NCBI RefSeq assembly: GCF_900009145.1
Contig: NZ_LN889813.1
Location: 638,972-702,971, forward strand
Reading direction: 5' to 3'
Origin: Planktothrix tepida PCC 9214
GTDB lineage: Bacteria > Cyanobacteriota > Cyanobacteriia > Cyanobacteriales > Microcoleaceae
DNA length: 64,000 nt
Both the position numbers and the translations under genes were made by a program. Under the pieces are notes generated by a model. The model searched no databases and was not told where the DNA came from. It saw only the letters and a program-made list of their open reading frames with translations. Position 1 is the first letter of the stretch. Each line of letters begins with the position of its first letter. Below are positions 42,468-50,522 of the stretch, in pieces.

Positions 42468-43055
42468 TTAAATCTCATAGTGCCAAAAAGGTTGATGTCC
42501 AGGTAAAAGAATAAATTGCCTATTTAACCGTTCAATAATTCCATGCTGTTCAAATTCTTTCAAAAGTCGAGTGACCGTGACTCTTGTTGTGCCAATTGTT
42601 TCAGCAATTTCTTGATGGGTTAAATGGAATTCAATCAGTTGTCCCTGAGAGACACCACTGCCAAATTTGTTGGCTAATAAGGTCAATAATTTATGCAACG
42701 CTTCATCAACAGGACGGGAATGAACGATTTCTAAAAAGGTTTGCAGTTGATGAATATGTTCAATTAACAGGGGATATAGATTATCAAATTCAGAGATTGG
42801 AACAGGAATCGCCTGAACTGGGGTCACGCACTCCATATAGTAGGGGTCAGCTTTAGACAAAACCCGTGAAACGATATCTCCTCTTCCCCATAACCCTAAT
42901 GTAACAACAGTTCCATTTTCCAGGTAAGTGAGGGTACGCACAACACCCGACTGAATTTTCCACAGGTGATCCCGTCTTAAAGGAAGTCGGTCACGACGTT
43001 GGAAGTAACGCTGTTGTTGACTGAATTCCGGTGCAATTCCTGAAGCTAAAGTCAT
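42468..43055 (-). CDS. Crp/Fnr-family transcriptional regulator
   Basis: A 195-residue regulator. The N-terminal cNMP-like beta-barrel is short (QQQRYFQRRDRLPLRRDHLWKI... LENGTVVTLGLWGRGDIVSRVLSKADPYYMECVTPVQAIPVP), followed by the dimerisation helix and a Crp-type winged HTH with LTHQEIAETIGTTRVTVTRLLKEFEQHGIIERLNRQFIL. The recognition helix TRVTVTRLLKEFE is close to NtcA. It is divergent from the LysR gene, with a GTA-N8-TAC box (43091-43104) and an inverted repeat between them, and precedes mgtC on the minus strand. Confidence 0.88.
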   Translation of the reverse strand: MTLASGIAPEFSQQQRYFQRRDRLPLRRDHLWKIQSGVVRTLTYLENGTVVTLGLWGRGDIVSRVLSKADPYYMECVTPVQAIPVPISEFDNLYPLLIEHIHQLQTFLEIVHSRPVDEALHKLLTLLANKFGSGVSQGQLIEFHLTHQEIAETIGTTRVTVTRLLKEFEQHGIIERLNRQFILLPGHQPFWHYEI

Positions 43056-43090
43056 GGAAGATACAAACTAAACGAAATTTAACTAAAATT

Positions 43091-43104
43091 GTAGACTATG
43101 TTAC
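43091..43104. promoter_or_regulatory. GTA-N8-TAC NtcA/Crp-type box between regulator genes
   Basis: The sequence gta-gactatgt-tac is an exact match to the NtcA consensus GTA-N8-TAC. It lies between the divergent Crp-family and LysR-family genes, with tacagt at 43122-43127 as a possible -10 (TAN3T) for the LysR side and the inverted repeat tgtat-taaa-ataca at 43112-43125. It could serve NtcA or the adjacent Crp-family regulator. Confidence 0.4.
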
Positions 43105-43203
43105 TTGTGTTTGTATTAAAATACAGTTTTAATTGTATTAAATTTTTGATAGTCCCCAGGCTAACCCCATCCCCGAATCATGCAAGAGGTGAGTAACTTT
43201 ACA

Positions 43204-44169
43204 ATGGCTGGAATGACCCTAGAGCAACTGCGAATTTTTTTGGCGGTAGCAGAACATCTACACTTTACCCGTGCGGCTGAGAACCTCTATATTACGCAAC
43301 CGGCGGTTAGTGCTGCGATTCAAAGCTTAGAAACAGAATATCGAGTTAAGTTATTTCATCGGATTGGTCGCCACGTTGAAATTACAGAAGCTGGACAATT
43401 ACTGCAACTTGAAGCCCAAAAAATTTTAGAACAAGTCGCGTTAACCGAACGAGGATTAAGAGAGTTAAATAATTTACAACGGGGAGAACTCAAGTTAGGC
43501 TCAAGTTTAACCATTGGAAACTATTGGCTACCGGAAAAAATTAGTCAATTTCAACGGCAATATTCAGGAATTATTGTCAACTGCACCTTAGCGAATACCG
43601 AGGAAATTTGTTTAGGGACAGCCAACGGACACTTTGATTTAGGATTAATTGAAGGGGAAGTCAAACCTTCTTTACAAAAATTATTAAGTCAGGAGGAAAT
43701 TGGCAGCGATCGCTTATTAATTGTTGTTGGACAGTCCCATCCTTGGTTTAACCGAGACAAAGTTGATTTAACAGAACTTAAAAATACAGATTGGGTCATG
43801 CGAGAACCGGGTTCAGGGACTCAACAACGCTTAGAAGAAGCGTTACAAAATTGGGGAATTAATCTCAGCGAATTAAAGGTTATTTTAGTTTTAAATACGG
43901 GAGAAATGGTGAAATCTGTTGTCGAAGAAGGTCATGTAGCAGCCGGAATTTCTGAACTGATGGTTAAAAAAGAATTAAAATTAGGAGTTTTAAAGGCGAT
44001 TCGGATTGTTGATTATCGTCAACCTTCTCATAAAGAATTAGAATTGATTCGACCTTTTTTAAAAATCAAACATTATCAACGGTTTCAAACTCGCATTTCT
44101 CAAACCTTTGAAAAAATGTTATTATTGAATGAAATTAATTTACAGTTCACTCAAATGAATGTTAGCTAA
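43204..44169 (+). CDS. LysR-family transcriptional regulator
   Basis: A LysR-type regulator: wHTH block GMTLEQLRIFLAVAEHLHFTR and AAENLYITQPAVSAAIQSLE, then a substrate-binding domain (from about residue 90: LKLGSSLTIGNYWLPEKISQF, EGEVKPSLQKLLSQEEIGSDRLLIVVG, GSGTQQRLEEAL). CysR/CbbR-like in outline; CcmR/NdhR/CmpR-type assignments are possible but not supported. The ATG at 43204 is preferred to 43180 (which adds MQEVSNFT). It is divergent from the Crp-family gene; the target genes are unknown. Confidence 0.9.
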   Translation: MAGMTLEQLRIFLAVAEHLHFTRAAENLYITQPAVSAAIQSLETEYRVKLFHRIGRHVEITEAGQLLQLEAQKILEQVALTERGLRELNNLQRGELKLGSSLTIGNYWLPEKISQFQRQYSGIIVNCTLANTEEICLGTANGHFDLGLIEGEVKPSLQKLLSQEEIGSDRLLIVVGQSHPWFNRDKVDLTELKNTDWVMREPGSGTQQRLEEALQNWGINLSELKVILVLNTGEMVKSVVEEGHVAAGISELMVKKELKLGVLKAIRIVDYRQPSHKELELIRPFLKIKHYQRFQTRISQTFEKMLLLNEINLQFTQMNVS

Positions 44170-44177
44170 ATGGATCT

Positions 44178-44990
44178 CTATTCAGAAAACTGATGATTCA
44201 ATAAAGATTCTAGCTTAAATCCATGAATAAATTTATCATCTACAACTAAAGGTAAACTTCCATTCCATTTATCAATGATTTTCTGGTGCAAAATTTCGGG
44301 AGTTAAGGTTTTTTGCAGTAAACTATGAGCTTCAACTTCTCCTTTAGCTAAATTAACCTTAACTTCTGCTTCTTTAATGGCTTTTAAAACTAAAAATCCA
44401 GCTTTTTTAGCATCCTGTTCAGCAATTTGTTTGGCTTCCACAGCATCGGTAAACCGTTGGGAAAAATGAACATGAACTAGAGAAATATTATCGACTTGAA
44501 TGTGATAATTAATTAATTGGCTTGTTAATAAATGATCCACTTCTGATTTAACATTTTCCCGACGAGTAATAATTTCTTCGGCAGTATATTTAGCCATAAC
44601 CGCTTTGAGAATTTCTTCAATAACGGGATTAATAATCGCTTCAATAATGGCTTGTTTATCCCCAATTCGTTGAAACGCTAAATTGACTTCTTCAGGGATA
44701 ATATGCCAATTCAATGCCACATCAGTAAATACCTCCTGTAAATCTTTTGAGGAAGCTTCAGCCGATATTTCCTGTTTTTGAATACGGACAGTCATCTTTT
44801 GTACTGTTTCAGCTACAGGAATAATAAAATGCAATCCTTCATCCAAAATTTCAGCTTGAACCTGACCAAACACCATTAAAATTCCCCGTTCCCCAGCATT
44901 AACAATAATCAGAGGATTGAAGAAAATTAAAAGTAATAAAAATAAAAAAAATAGGTTAGCTGGCTTCAAAAATAATTGATATCTGGGCAT
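44178..44990 (-). CDS. Prohibitin/SPFH-family membrane protein
   Basis: A 270-residue protein: an N-terminal membrane anchor (ANLFFLFLLLLIFFNPLIIV), then an SPFH/band 7 domain (NAGERGILMVFGQVQAEILD, EGLHFIIPVAETVQKMTVRI, YTAEEIITRRENVKSEVDHLL) and a coiled-coil helix with FTDAVEAKQIAEQDAKKAGF and the C-terminal end. Prohibitin-like proteins form ring assemblies on the membrane and affect proteolysis or membrane organisation; in Synechocystis several homologues exist. It ends nine bases from the LysR stop on the other strand. Confidence 0.9.
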   Translation of the reverse strand: MPRYQLFLKPANLFFLFLLLLIFFNPLIIVNAGERGILMVFGQVQAEILDEGLHFIIPVAETVQKMTVRIQKQEISAEASSKDLQEVFTDVALNWHIIPEEVNLAFQRIGDKQAIIEAIINPVIEEILKAVMAKYTAEEIITRRENVKSEVDHLLTSQLINYHIQVDNISLVHVHFSQRFTDAVEAKQIAEQDAKKAGFLVLKAIKEAEVKVNLAKGEVEAHSLLQKTLTPEILHQKIIDKWNGSLPLVVDDKFIHGFKLESLLNHQFSE

Positions 44991-45005
44991 GGGTACAATC
45001 TGAAG

Positions 45006-45728
45006 TTAACTTTCGAGAACAGTAGAAGATTGAGTATCTACAATTCGATTAAATTGGTGAATATTTAATAATAAACTACTGAGAATTGACCAAGTGATAG
45101 CGAGAAACCAACCCGCTAAAATATCACTGGGAAAATGAACGCCTAAATACAGTCTTGTCCAAGCAATTCCAAGGACAAATAATCCTCCTAAACCAATCAC
45201 GAACCCTCGCCATTTTGTTCTCCAAGTTATAAGAATTAAAACGATTACAAAGGCCATACTTAAGAGTGCGTGACCACTAGGAAAAGAAAAAGTTGAAGGA
45301 AAAGGATAGGAAGATTGCCACAAATGAGGTCGAATTCGATGAAAGAAAACTTTAGCGGATTGGCTCAGAATTCCACTTCCTGAAAGCGTTAAAATTAAAT
45401 ACAAAAGCGATCGCCATTGTTTTTGATACCCTAAAATTAAAACAACCGGAGTTGCTAGGAAAACGATTCCTAGAGAAGTACAAGTAAAGGTTAAGATAAT
45501 CGCCAAGCTTTCCAGTTGAGGTTGTTCTATAGAATGAATGGCGAATAAAATCGATAAATCCCAAGGTAGACCACTGGAACTTTCGCCTACTTTTAAAGCT
45601 AGAATCCCAAACAACAGTAAGGGTAAAGAAATTCCTAAAGCTAAAAACTGCCAATGCAGGATGAACCACTGTTGAACAGAACTCCAGTCCCTAAATGACG
45701 GTTTATGGGGATTAAAATCAGACATCAT
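45006..45728 (-). CDS. PAP2-family membrane phosphatase
   Basis: A 240-residue protein with about six membrane segments. The three PAP2 motifs are visible: KVFFHRIRPHL (motif 1), FSFPSGHAL (motif 2, PSGH) and YLGVHFPSDILAGW (motif 3, with the catalytic histidine). It dephosphorylates lipid phosphates such as phosphatidate or undecaprenyl pyrophosphate on the outer side of the membrane. It is 15 bases upstream of the prohibitin gene in the same direction, so likely an operon. Confidence 0.92.
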   Translation of the reverse strand: MMSDFNPHKPSFRDWSSVQQWFILHWQFLALGISLPLLLFGILALKVGESSSGLPWDLSILFAIHSIEQPQLESLAIILTFTCTSLGIVFLATPVVLILGYQKQWRSLLYLILTLSGSGILSQSAKVFFHRIRPHLWQSSYPFPSTFSFPSGHALLSMAFVIVLILITWRTKWRGFVIGLGGLFVLGIAWTRLYLGVHFPSDILAGWFLAITWSILSSLLLNIHQFNRIVDTQSSTVLES

Positions 45729-45757
45729 TTTGCCCTAAAACTGCACATATTTTCAGT

Positions 45758-46114
45758 TTAATGCGGTAGCAGGGACAGGTCAATTACATTAGACTGAACT
45801 AAGAGTACCATTACTACGGTAAAAGCAGTTGAGGAAAAGACACCCATTGCTAAATCTTTCTTAAGATTTCGTTCAGGGGAAGAAGATTCAACAACATTGA
45901 TGGCCCCATATTGCATTAGGAGAATTCCCGCTAAATTTGACAGCCAATAGCCAAAAATAGAACTGGGAAAAAATAAATCTTCAGACAATTTACTAAAAAC
46001 AAATCCAAACCCATAAGCAATCGGTAAATTAAAAATTAAATCGTTCCACCAGCACAACGGAGACATCATGAAACCCAGAAAAACCAAAATTCCGCCGATC
46101 CATTTTTTAGACAT
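45758..46114 (-). CDS. Small membrane protein of unknown function
   Basis: About 118 residues from the ATG at 46114 (MSKKWIGGILVFLGFMMS) with three or four hydrophobic segments and a polar link near SSSPERNLKKDLAMG. The longer form from 46156 adds MITIELKLWIIKRF. No motif is recognised. It is in line with the PAP2 phosphatase 29 bases downstream and may belong to the same transcript. Function is unknown. Confidence 0.6.
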   Translation of the reverse strand: MSKKWIGGILVFLGFMMSPLCWWNDLIFNLPIAYGFGFVFSKLSEDLFFPSSIFGYWLSNLAGILLMQYGAINVVESSSPERNLKKDLAMGVFSSTAFTVVMVLLVQSNVIDLSLLPH

Positions 46115-46317
46115 AAACCTCTTGATTATCCACAATTTCAACTCAATTGTTATCAATTGTTATCAAAAAAAAATCTGACTCAGGACTGATGCCAGAAACC
46201 TAAGAAACTCAGTTTCTAGTTGTTGTTTAGGGGCTGAAATCAAAAGGTCTGGTTCAGAAACCTGATTTCTGTGTATATTGTATATGAATCTCGCATGAAA
46301 TTCAATACATTTCCAAT

Positions 46318-47034
46318 TCATTTTTGTTTGCCCGTCTCCCAAGTTGGCCCCATCAGGGTTCCTCGCAGTCGCCAGGGAGGGTGTTGAGGGACGTTAACCT
46401 CTAGTAGGCCACTATAAAGCTTTTCTTGAATATAAGGACTCTCTAAAACGGGCCAATCTTCTAAAACTTGTTGTTTTCCATTAATGATAGCATTGCCAAG
46501 GGCTCCATTTTGTTGATAGGTTAAGGTTAAGCGATCGCCTGCTAAACTTTTATAACTTAATTTTCCTTGACTTTTCCAATCTGCTCGAAAATGATAGAGA
46601 TCGGGCTTATCTTGATCCAATTTTAATAAAACATCCCAACTGTGTTGCGGATCATAATTTTTGCCGACAGGTTCATTTTGTAGACTTAATCGTGCTAAAA
46701 TAATCGGTAATAAATATTTATGCGGATCACCGAGTTTAATTCGTCGCCACCAAGCATCTTTTTCATCTAAATTAATCGCAGCTAATTTCTCTCTAATCGC
46801 TAACCCTCTGGCTTGAAAAGCTGTTTCTTCGACGGAATTAATATGGGGAGGTTTTGGGATAATAAAGCTTGAAGAGTTTGTAGAAGACAAAACAGAACCT
46901 TCTAAGAAAAGGTTAGAAATTTTAGTTTTTTTAGAAGAATTTGTTCTAGGAGTATCAACAGCATATAAACGGCAACCAAAAGCAAAAATAAAGATAGCCG
47001 TTAACCCGCTCATCAATTTAAGATTAGTCTTCAT
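46318..47034 (-). CDS. Secreted protein of unknown function
   Basis: About 238 residues from the ATG at 47034 (MKTNLKLMSGLTAIFIFAFG), a signal peptide with a lipobox-like FAFGC, so possibly a lipoprotein. The rest has WWRRIKLGDPHKYLLPIILARL, HSWDVLLKLDQDKPDLYHFRADW and PPWRLRGTLMGPTWE, which looks like a conserved cyanobacterial secreted family, but I do not recognise it. The longer frame from 47256 would overlap the thioredoxin-like gene on the other strand and is rejected. It is divergent from that gene by about 110 bases. Confidence 0.65.
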   Translation of the reverse strand: MKTNLKLMSGLTAIFIFAFGCRLYAVDTPRTNSSKKTKISNLFLEGSVLSSTNSSSFIIPKPPHINSVEETAFQARGLAIREKLAAINLDEKDAWWRRIKLGDPHKYLLPIILARLSLQNEPVGKNYDPQHSWDVLLKLDQDKPDLYHFRADWKSQGKLSYKSLAGDRLTLTYQQNGALGNAIINGKQQVLEDWPVLESPYIQEKLYSGLLEVNVPQHPPWRLRGTLMGPTWETGKQK

Positions 47035-47142
47035 TACAGTCTCAATTTTTAAGGGGAAAAAACCGTTTTTTAGGAATTTTAAAGGATAACTCTGAACATT
47101 TACGATAAAATAGGAAACGAAATCAATGGGAGGATTTATCCG

Positions 47143-47961
47143 ATGGGATATGCAATTGACGTTAATCAATCTAACTTTGAGCAAGAGGTAATCAAAGTTT
47201 CCTATAAAAGCCCTGTATTTGTAGACTTTTATGCAACTTGGTGTGGCCCGTGTCAAATTTTAAAACCCATTTTAGAAAAGTTGGTGAACGAATATGATTT
47301 TATTTTAGCGAAAATTGATATTGATCAAAATCCTGAATTAGCAAGTCAATATGGGGTAGAAGGTGTACCGGATGTAAGAATTGTGCTTCAAGGAGAAATG
47401 CAGCCCGGTTTTGTAGGAGCATTAACAGAAGCTCAAATTCGGCAAACCCTAAGCCAATTTAATTTAAAATCTAATTTTGATCAGGATTTAGAGGCTTTAA
47501 AAACTGCGATCACTCAAAAGAACTTTCCCACCGCCAAACAACTTTTAGATCAGCTATTTTCTCACTATCCAAATCGCTTAGAAGTAGTGTTAGAAGCGGC
47601 TAATTTTTTAATTGTTCTCAATCAACTTGAAAATGCTGAAAAACTGTTAAATACCATTGGAGAAGATCAGCGCGATTTCTTCCCCAAAGCTCAGGCTTTA
47701 AAACAATTAATCCAACTCAAAACAGATGCTACTGCTTCGGGAGAAAGCCAACTGGAACAGAACTATGCAAAAGCTTGTCAATTAACTTTAGCGGAAGACT
47801 ACGCAGAGGCGTTATCTTTATTTTTAGAGATTGTATCTACCGATCGCAAATATAAAGAGGATGGGGCTAGAAAAGCAATGTTGACTATTTTTAATTTACT
47901 GGGGGATGACCATCCCTTGACCCAAAAATATCGGAAACAATTAATGCTACAATTATATTAA
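47143..47961 (+). CDS. Thioredoxin-TPR fusion protein (CnoX/YbbN-like)
   Basis: A 272-residue protein. Residues 1-105 are a thioredoxin domain with active site WCGPC (in FYATWCGPCQILKPI); residues 110-272 are helical repeats of the TPR_20/CnoX type (LKTAITQKNFPTAKQLLDQL, LEAANFLIVLNQLENAEKLL, LLGDDHPLTQKYRKQ). CnoX proteins are redox chaperones that bind unfolding proteins under oxidative stress (established for E. coli YbbN). The domain order matches. The active site keeps both cysteines, unlike some CnoX homologues. It is distinct from trxA at 23071. Confidence 0.85.
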   Translation: MGYAIDVNQSNFEQEVIKVSYKSPVFVDFYATWCGPCQILKPILEKLVNEYDFILAKIDIDQNPELASQYGVEGVPDVRIVLQGEMQPGFVGALTEAQIRQTLSQFNLKSNFDQDLEALKTAITQKNFPTAKQLLDQLFSHYPNRLEVVLEAANFLIVLNQLENAEKLLNTIGEDQRDFFPKAQALKQLIQLKTDATASGESQLEQNYAKACQLTLAEDYAEALSLFLEIVSTDRKYKEDGARKAMLTIFNLLGDDHPLTQKYRKQLMLQLY

Positions 47962-48113
47962 GGGGACTCAAACAGGGAATAGAGCAGAGGGAATCGGAAA
48001 CCGAAAATAGAGAACGCGCCATAGGGAACTTTATCATTTGTTCTGATCGAAAAATCGGTGATTTAACGGTTTTTCTAGGAAGGACTTTTTTTCTCTAAAA
48101 ATCCCATAAATTT

Positions 48114-48632
48114 ATGACTAATGCCTTACTGATTCTAGGGGAATTAAATGATCGAGATATAGATTGGATCGTGACCCAAGGAAAACGAGAAGTTTTGCAA
48201 GCGGGTACTGTTCTAATTGAAGAAGATCAACCCTTAGATGCGCTTTATATTGTGTTGAGTGGAACCCTCAACGTTTGTGTGGCTGCTTTAGGAAATCAAG
48301 TGGTTGGAAAAATTGGCGGTGGTGAAATATTAGGGGAAATGTCTTTTGTGGATGGACGTTTACCCTCGGCTACAGTGCAAGCGGTTGAAGAGTGTTGTGT
48401 GTTATCCATTTCTCGATCACTTTTATCTCAAAAATTAGAAGAGGATGTTTTATTCTCATTGAGATTTTATCGAGCTATTACTAAATTTTTATCCTCCCGC
48501 TTACGAGCTACCGTTAACCATTTTGGCCATGAAGAAAACGTTACTTTGTTAGCTTCTAAATCTTCCAATAATATAGCCGAAAATGAACCCAATCATCGTT
48601 TAGATTGGATTATGCAGCGTTTGGGAGGGTAA
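48114..48632 (+). CDS. Cyclic-nucleotide-binding-domain protein without HTH
   Basis: A 172-residue protein with a single cNMP-binding domain (about residues 15-130): REVLQAGTVLIEEDQPLDALYIVLSGTLNV, GGGEILGEMSFVDGRLPSATVQA (phosphate-binding cassette with the E and R), and helices after that. No DNA-binding domain follows; the C-terminal 45 residues are polar and end LDWIMQRLGG. It may be an effector or regulator of another protein. It lies 90 bases from ribD in the same direction. Confidence 0.85.
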   Translation: MTNALLILGELNDRDIDWIVTQGKREVLQAGTVLIEEDQPLDALYIVLSGTLNVCVAALGNQVVGKIGGGEILGEMSFVDGRLPSATVQAVEECCVLSISRSLLSQKLEEDVLFSLRFYRAITKFLSSRLRATVNHFGHEENVTLLASKSSNNIAENEPNHRLDWIMQRLGG

Positions 48633-48723
48633 TCATTAATACAATTAAAAAATTTTCGAGAAGCAAACTTATTGCTTTTATGATTAAACTTGTCCATTTA
48701 GATTATTTTAATTATTTTTAATT

Positions 48724-49812
48724 ATGACTTTAAATTTTGATCAAGAAATGATGCAATATTGCTTGAAATTAGCTTGTCAAGCATTAGGAAAAACAGCACC
48801 TAATCCCTTAGTTGGATGTGTCATCGTTCAAGATAAAAAAATTGTAGGAGAAGGGTTTCATCCGGGTGCTGGACAACCCCATGCCGAAGTTTTTGCTCTG
48901 AGAAATGCCGGAGAAAAAGCCAAGGGAGCAACGGTTTATGTTAATTTAGAACCTTGTAATCATTTTGGGCGGACTCCTCCCTGTACAGAAGCTTTAATTC
49001 AAGCTGAAGTGGCTAAAGTTGTGGTGGGAATGGTTGATCCCAATCCTTTAGTTTCAGGAACAGGAATTCAACGGTTAAAAGATGCAGGAATTGAGGTTAT
49101 TGTTGGCCTTGAAGAACCAGATTGTCAACAATTAAATGAAGCTTTTGTCTATCGAATTTTGCATCAGAAACCCTGGGGAATTTTGAAATATGCCATGACC
49201 TTAGATGGAAAAATTGCCACCACAACAGGTCATAGTTCTTGGGTGACGGGAACCGAAGCTCGACAAAAAGTTCATCAGTTGCGCGTTGCTTGTGATGCGG
49301 TCATTGTCGGAGGAAATACCGTCCGACGAGATAATCCTTGGCTAACGACCCACGAAGCCGGAGAACCCAACCCTTTGCGAGTGGTTATGAGTCGAACTTT
49401 AGACTTACCCAAACAAGCCCATTTATGGGACACTCAAGAAGCGAAAACTTTAGTTATAACAGAGGAGGGTGTAAATCCAGATTTCCAACAGTTTTTGCAG
49501 AATAAGGGGGTAGAGGTAGCGGAATTATCGCCCTTGACGCCTGCCCAAGTCATGGCTTATTTGTATAAACGTCAGTTTTTATCGGTGTTGTGGGAATGTG
49601 GAGGAACCCTTGCGGCTCAGGCGCTCGTAGATGGCAGTATTCATAAAATCTTAGCGTTTATTGCCCCTAAAATTATTGGGGGAAAAACAGCACCATCTCC
49701 GGTCGCAGATTTAGGGTTAACTCAGATGACAGAAGCACTTTTATTAGAACGAATGACCTGGGGTTCTGTAGGTAAAGATTTTTGGATTGAAGGATATTTA
49801 TTTCAAACTTAA
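48724..49812 (+). CDS. ribD: Bifunctional riboflavin deaminase/reductase RibD
   Basis: A 362-residue bifunctional enzyme. N-terminal deaminase with zinc motifs HAEVFALRNAGEKAKG (HAE) and EPCNHFGRTPPCTEALI (PCxxxGxxPPC); C-terminal reductase from LKYAMTLDGKIATTTGHSSW with VGGNTVRRDNP. It catalyses deamination and then reduction of the pyrimidine intermediates in riboflavin synthesis. It is full length, with no frameshift. The next gene begins three bases after the stop codon. Confidence 0.97.
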   Translation: MTLNFDQEMMQYCLKLACQALGKTAPNPLVGCVIVQDKKIVGEGFHPGAGQPHAEVFALRNAGEKAKGATVYVNLEPCNHFGRTPPCTEALIQAEVAKVVVGMVDPNPLVSGTGIQRLKDAGIEVIVGLEEPDCQQLNEAFVYRILHQKPWGILKYAMTLDGKIATTTGHSSWVTGTEARQKVHQLRVACDAVIVGGNTVRRDNPWLTTHEAGEPNPLRVVMSRTLDLPKQAHLWDTQEAKTLVITEEGVNPDFQQFLQNKGVEVAELSPLTPAQVMAYLYKRQFLSVLWECGGTLAAQALVDGSIHKILAFIAPKIIGGKTAPSPVADLGLTQMTEALLLERMTWGSVGKDFWIEGYLFQT

Positions 49813-49814
49813 TT

Positions 49815-50417
49815 ATGAGCGAAGTTGCCCTATTAAGTCTTATGGTCAGTAGCCTAGGAATTGATGCTGTTTTATTGGCGAGTTGGCTCTGTTCCATACA
49901 AACTGATATACAATTAGAACAGGAGGAGGAAGAAACATTGACTCGGTACGACTCAGAAGATACTAAACAAATGCCTGTAAAATCTATACAACCTAACGGC
50001 TATTCTAACGCTGAATCTCCTGAACCTTTCGTTCGGGAATGGGAGTATAAAATTGTTCGGGCAAGTCGAGATGTATTTCGGAATCCAACTATTTTTAAAA
50101 AGTTATGTCAGGAAGAAACCGAAATGGGTTGGATTTTAGTGGAAAAATTAGATGATCGACGGGTTCGGTTTAAGCGTCCAAGAGGACTAGATCATGCCGA
50201 AAACCATTACCAAATTAAAGCTGATCCCTATCGTTCAACCTATGGTTCTTCTAGTAATTTAGGAGCTTGGTTAACGGTGATTGCTTTTATAACTGCCATT
50301 ATTTTACCTGCCTATTTAGGATTTTCATTAGTTGCCATGAGCTTTAATAAATCCTATCAAAATTCTTCCCCCACGATTTCATCTCCTGAACCCGAAGTTT
50401 CTCCTACTTCCCCTTAA
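49815..50417 (+). CDS. Conserved cyanobacterial membrane protein
   Basis: A 200-residue protein with an N-terminal hydrophobic helix (LLSLMVSSLGIDAVLLASWL), a soluble middle with the DUF4177-like stretch REWEYKIVRASRDVFRN, EETEMGWILVEKLDDRRVRFKRP, and a C-terminal membrane helix (WLTVIAFITAIILPAYLG). The middle motif (beta strand, helix, beta strand with GWILVEKLDD) is seen in related cyanobacterial proteins; function is unknown. It starts three bases after ribD stops, so it is probably cotranscribed with ribD. Confidence 0.68.
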   Translation: MSEVALLSLMVSSLGIDAVLLASWLCSIQTDIQLEQEEEETLTRYDSEDTKQMPVKSIQPNGYSNAESPEPFVREWEYKIVRASRDVFRNPTIFKKLCQEETEMGWILVEKLDDRRVRFKRPRGLDHAENHYQIKADPYRSTYGSSSNLGAWLTVIAFITAIILPAYLGFSLVAMSFNKSYQNSSPTISSPEPEVSPTSP

Positions 50418-50522
50418 AACGTCCTCAAAACAATTACAATGATCGGCGATAACCTCACCCTTACTTACACTTTTTGCAGGTTTGGGGAGGTTACAACACT
50501 ATTTCTATAGAAATAATGAATA

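Noticed and set aside
47035-47256. 73-residue upstream extension of the secreted protein at 46318-47034
   Set aside because: It would read antisense through the start of the thioredoxin-TPR gene and precede a clear signal peptide with an unrelated sequence.
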